Origin: Lentzea sp.
GTDB lineage: Bacteria > Actinomycetota > Actinomycetes > Mycobacteriales > Pseudonocardiaceae
Assembly: GCA_030146905.1 (NCBI GenBank)
Contig: JASLAV010000675.1
Location: 1 to 7,011, forward strand
Length of the DNA: 7,011 nucleotides
Direction: 5' to 3'
Shown here: positions 5,229 to 7,011 of the stretch, in pieces
Numbering within the stretch: the stretch's first letter is position 1
Layout: every line of letters starts with the position of its first letter
Made by a program: the position numbers and the translations under genes
The notes under the pieces: model-generated
Seen by the model: only the letters and a program-made list of their open reading frames with translations
Told to the model about the DNA's origin: nothing
Databases searched by the model: none

Positions 5229-6107
5229 CTATTCGAGAACGAGAACTCCGTCCGGCAGGCCGGGTGCCTCGTAGGAGTGCCACATCGGGCGCCAGTCCGG
5301 CAGCTCCAGCATCCGCCGCATGTCCGCGAACCCGCTGAGCCAGCCCAGCCACGAGCCGTAGGGCGGCTGCGAGGGGTCGAACCCGCTCTGCACGAACGTC
5401 AGCCGCGTCTTGCCCTCCGAGCCCTTCAGCTCCCAGGACGACACCATGCCGCTCGGGAACTCCAGCGCGAAGTGCTCCGAGTCCAGCGCGATGATCTTCG
5501 CGGGCTCCTCGTCCTCCTCGAAGCCGCCGCCCATCACCCACCGGCCGCCGACGTGCGGCTCGATGGAGCACCGCGCCCCGAACCACCGCGCGAAGACGTC
5601 CGCGTCGGTCAGCGCGTCGATGATCGCCCGCGGTGTCGCCGCGATGTCCACCTCGAACCGCTGCTCCGGCGTCGTGAAGTCGCAGAACCCGAACACCGGC
5701 CGGCCTTCGACGTGCTCGACCAGGTTCGCGAGCATCAGCGACCAGAACGTCTGGACGATCCCGGCGCCGCCCTCGTCCTCCACGCCCTCGCCCCACGACG
5801 GGTACGGCGACTGCGTCATCACGACGAGCGTCTCGCCACCGCGTTCCTCCACGCCGAGCTCGACGGTGTAGTCCGTGCCGAGCAGGAACCACGAGAACTG
5901 CACGGACGTCTCCGACACCTCCAGCAGCTTCTGCCGCCCGCGCTCGCCCTCGGGCGTGTACCGCCCCCAGAACTCGAACGTCCCCCGGCCGAGGTCGACC
6001 TCGGCGTGCTCGGCCAGCCAGGCCCTCAGGTCCTCCGCCGTCGTCAGCGCGCGGTGGATCCTGGTGGGGTCGGCGGACGTGCGGACGCGGACTACTCCGG
6101 TGCTCAT
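5229..6107 (-). CDS. Tandem SRPBCC (AHSA1/START-like) domain protein
   Basis: The protein is 292 residues and holds two copies of the Aha1-type SRPBCC fold, a cavity-forming domain that binds hydrophobic ligands. Copy 1 begins VVRVRTSADPTRIHRALTTA (5-24) with AWLAEH and a FEFWGRYTPEG strand. Copy 2 begins FEVDIAATPRAIIDALTDAD (151-170), with ARWFGARCSIEPHVGGRWVM (173-192) and the late GWLSGFADMRRMLE helix (255-268). Both show the typical opening of strand, helix and 'W' turn. ATG 6105-6107 is preceded by AGGAG (6115-6119) 7 bases upstream and overlaps the regulator's stop as ATGA, so this start is firm. It is the second gene of a leftward operon under the ArsR-like regulator. ArsR plus AHSA1 pairs are frequent in bacteria, but their ligands are rarely known. 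Single-domain forms are about 150 residues; the doubled form is less usual. Confidence 0.9.
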   Translation of the reverse strand: MSTGVVRVRTSADPTRIHRALTTAEDLRAWLAEHAEVDLGRGTFEFWGRYTPEGERGRQKLLEVSETSVQFSWFLLGTDYTVELGVEERGGETLVVMTQSPYPSWGEGVEDEGGAGIVQTFWSLMLANLVEHVEGRPVFGFCDFTTPEQRFEVDIAATPRAIIDALTDADVFARWFGARCSIEPHVGGRWVMGGGFEEDEEPAKIIALDSEHFALEFPSGMVSSWELKGSEGKTRLTFVQSGFDPSQPPYGSWLGWLSGFADMRRMLELPDWRPMWHSYEAPGLPDGVLVLE

Positions 6108-6646
6108 CGGTCGTCTCCTTTCGGGTAACAGGCCAGCGCGATGCGGAACGCATCCCCCTCCGCGCCGCCGTATCTGGTGAACAGGTCCTGCAACGTCGTC
6201 TGCAGCTCGGCCAGGAACCGCGCGCGGTCCTCCGGCGGCACCCGGATCTCGCCGGACACGCCGACGGACGGCAGCTCGCTCGACCGGTCCAGCGCCGCCA
6301 CGTCCGCCTGCACCTGCTCGGCGAGGTCGACGAGGTGTCCCAGCGCCAGTTCGTCGCGGGACCCGATGCGGCCGACCAGGTGCGGCGAGAGCCAGTACGA
6401 CCGCGCCACGGCCTGGTAGAGGCCCTCCTGCACGCCGCGCACCCTCCGTTCGGCGACCTGGGTCGCCAGACCGGCTTTGACCAGCTGTTTCACGTGGTAG
6501 TGCACGCGTTGCGGCGTCTGGTCCAGCACCGCGGCGACCTCGGTGCACGAACGCGGCGCGGCGAGCTGCCGCAGCACTTCCACGCGCTGCGGCTTGAGCA
6601 GGGTCTCGGCCTGCTCCATCCGGTCCAGGTAGATCACATCTCTCAT
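6104..6646 (-). CDS. ArsR-like winged-helix transcriptional regulator
   Basis: A 180-residue regulator. The winged helix is at about 12-85: LLKPQRVEVLRQLAAPRSCT, the recognition region EVAAVLDQTPQRVHYHVKQL (36-55), and a wing ending in GLYQAVARSYWLSP. The metal-binding cysteine pairs of classical ArsR/SmtB sensors are missing (single Cys at 34, another near the end), so it probably senses something else or acts through its roughly 90-residue C-terminal helical part (LALGHLVDLAEQVQADVAAL; later FLAELQTTLQDLFTRY). The ATG at 6644-6646 lacks a ribosome site but lies a few bases after the predicted transcription start, so the mRNA may be nearly leaderless. It overlaps the SRPBCC gene by ATGA and is likely to repress its own promoter through the palindrome at 6659-6672. 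Confidence 0.88.
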   Translation of the reverse strand: MRDVIYLDRMEQAETLLKPQRVEVLRQLAAPRSCTEVAAVLDQTPQRVHYHVKQLVKAGLATQVAERRVRGVQEGLYQAVARSYWLSPHLVGRIGSRDELALGHLVDLAEQVQADVAALDRSSELPSVGVSGEIRVPPEDRARFLAELQTTLQDLFTRYGGAEGDAFRIALACYPKGDDR

Positions 6647-6656
6647 CGCAAAAAAG

Positions 6657-6685
6657 ACTTTGAACGTTCAAAACATTTTTGTCAA
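6657..6685 (-). promoter_or_regulatory. Promoter of the ArsR-SRPBCC operon
   Basis: On the minus strand a perfect -35 hexamer TTGACA (complement of 6680-6685) is followed after 17 bases by CAAAGT (complement of 6657-6662), a weak -10 element. Transcription would begin near 6650, about 4 bases before the ATG. The -35 match is strong and the -10 assignment is tentative. Confidence 0.5.
6659..6672. promoter_or_regulatory. 14-bp palindrome TTTGAACGTTCAAA, probable ArsR operator
   Basis: The sequence equals its own reverse complement over 14 bases and sits between, and partly over, the -35 and -10 elements of the regulator's promoter. Autoregulation by binding at such a site is usual in the ArsR family. 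Assignment to this particular regulator is inferred from position. Confidence 0.65.
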
Positions 6686-6689
6686 TGCA

Positions 6690-6730
6690 ACTGACAGATG
6701 ACTTACTGACAGATATTGAAATCTGTCAGT
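6690..6730 (+). promoter_or_regulatory. Array of three ACTGACAGAT half-sites upstream of the aldo/keto reductase
   Basis: ACTGACAGAT occurs exactly at 6690-6699 and 6705-6714 (a direct repeat with a 15-bp period), and its exact complement ATCTGTCAGT at 6721-6730. The second and third copies form a perfect 10-bp inverted repeat with a 6-base spacer. A poorer fourth copy (7 of 10 bases), in the complement orientation, lies at 6677-6686. This is an operator-like array for a dimeric regulator. It differs from the palindrome at 6659-6672, so a second regulator, probably encoded beyond the right edge, is implied. A -10-like TATTGA (6714-6719) falls within the array. Confidence 0.65.
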
Positions 6731-6776
6731 CAATCGGGCGCTGTGGAGGTGACCGAAGACGACGAAGGGGTTCGAA

Positions 6777-7011
6777 ATGCAGGAGCGCCGGCTCGGGCCA
6801 CCGGTCCTGTCGTGTCCGCCATCGGCCTGGGCTGCATGGGCATGTCCCACGCCTACGGTCCCGCCGACAGGGACGAGAGCATCGCGACCGTCCACGCCGC
6901 CCTCGACGCGGGCGTCACGCTGCTCGACACCGGTGACTTCTACGGCCAGGGCCACAACGAGATGCTCATCGCCGAGGCGATCAAGGGCCGTCGCGACGAG
7001 GTGCACCTCAG
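6777..7011 (+). CDS. Aldo/keto reductase, 5' part, with an apparent 1-base deletion (3' end outside window)
   Basis: From 6812 to the edge one frame reads [16 protein letters not shown], later [17 protein letters not shown] and [11 protein letters not shown]. This is the N-terminal half of an NADPH-dependent aldo/keto reductase of the AKR11/13-like group; D and Y of DTGDFYG are the expected catalytic Asp and Tyr. The usual opening, MQERRLG, is present at the ATG 6777, with AAGGGG (6765-6770) 6 bases upstream, but in another frame. MQERRLG and the following TGPVVSAIG join only if one base is added near GGGCC at 6795-6799 (restoring LGATGPVV). Either the gene is frameshifted or the base is a sequencing error. 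Alternatively, translation begins at GTG 6743 in the main frame, which is open, giving an unusual N-terminus and no ribosome site. It diverges from the ArsR operon. Confidence 0.8.
   Translation, partial: MQERRLGPPVLSCPPSAWAAWACPTPTVPPTGTRASRPSTPPSTRASRCSTPVTSTARATTRCSSPRRSRAVATRCTS

Noticed and set aside
5206..6153. A 315-codon minus-strand frame across the SRPBCC gene
   Set aside because: Out of frame with the recognisable SRPBCC protein and Arg-rich throughout; also runs through the terminator stem.
6108..6671. N-terminal extension of the SRPBCC frame upstream of its ATG
   Set aside because: The extended frame overlaps the ArsR-like gene entirely and reads as low-complexity; the ATG at 6107 has a good ribosome site and ATGA coupling.
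6679..6936. An 85-codon plus-strand frame across the reductase start
   Set aside because: Arg-rich shadow; the aldo/keto reductase motifs are in a different frame.

Overview
The window comes from a high-GC actinobacterium. Codon third positions in most genes are almost all G or C, starts are ATG or GTG, and at least two genes have a TAnnnT -10 box 6-7 bases before the start codon, as in leaderless actinobacterial transcripts. The gene mix (YcaQ-like glycosylase, GNAT, SDR plus TetR, ArsR plus SRPBCC, aldo/keto reductase) would suit the Pseudonocardiales, but that placement is inference. No mobile element, CRISPR array, tRNA or rRNA was seen. All gaps between genes are shorter than 150 bases.

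Layout. (1) 1-193: the 3' end of a rightward TPR-type protein, followed by a hairpin at 220-256. (2) 277-942, leftward: an unrecognised two-helix membrane protein with a less GC-biased codon usage than its neighbours. (3) 1077-2282, leftward: a YcaQ/AlkX-type DNA glycosylase homologue with the QID motif. It diverges from (4) a leaderless GNAT acetyltransferase (2353-2895), which is followed by (5) a small DedA/YqaA-like membrane protein (2917-3423), also apparently leaderless, and a hairpin. (6) 3550-5125, rightward: an SDR oxidoreductase and a TetR regulator 4 bases apart. The promoter holds an inverted repeat that is the likely TetR operator. (7) A perfect 16-bp hairpin at 5176-5216 separates the TetR gene from the convergent (8) operon at 5229-6646, in which an ArsR-like regulator overlaps a tandem SRPBCC/AHSA1 protein by ATGA. 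(9) 6777 to the right edge: a divergent aldo/keto reductase whose 5' end appears to be one base short.

How the parts work together. Two regulator-plus-enzyme modules stand out: SDR/TetR, and ArsR/SRPBCC facing the aldo/keto reductase. The 130-bp region between the ArsR and reductase genes carries two distinct operator-like elements: a 14-bp palindrome in the ArsR promoter, and three exact copies of a 10-bp half-site on the reductase side. The substrates of these enzymes cannot be read from the sequence. The most interesting untested items are the triple half-site array, the apparent frameshift in the reductase, and a possible 25-residue leaderless membrane peptide encoded antisense to the end of the TetR gene.
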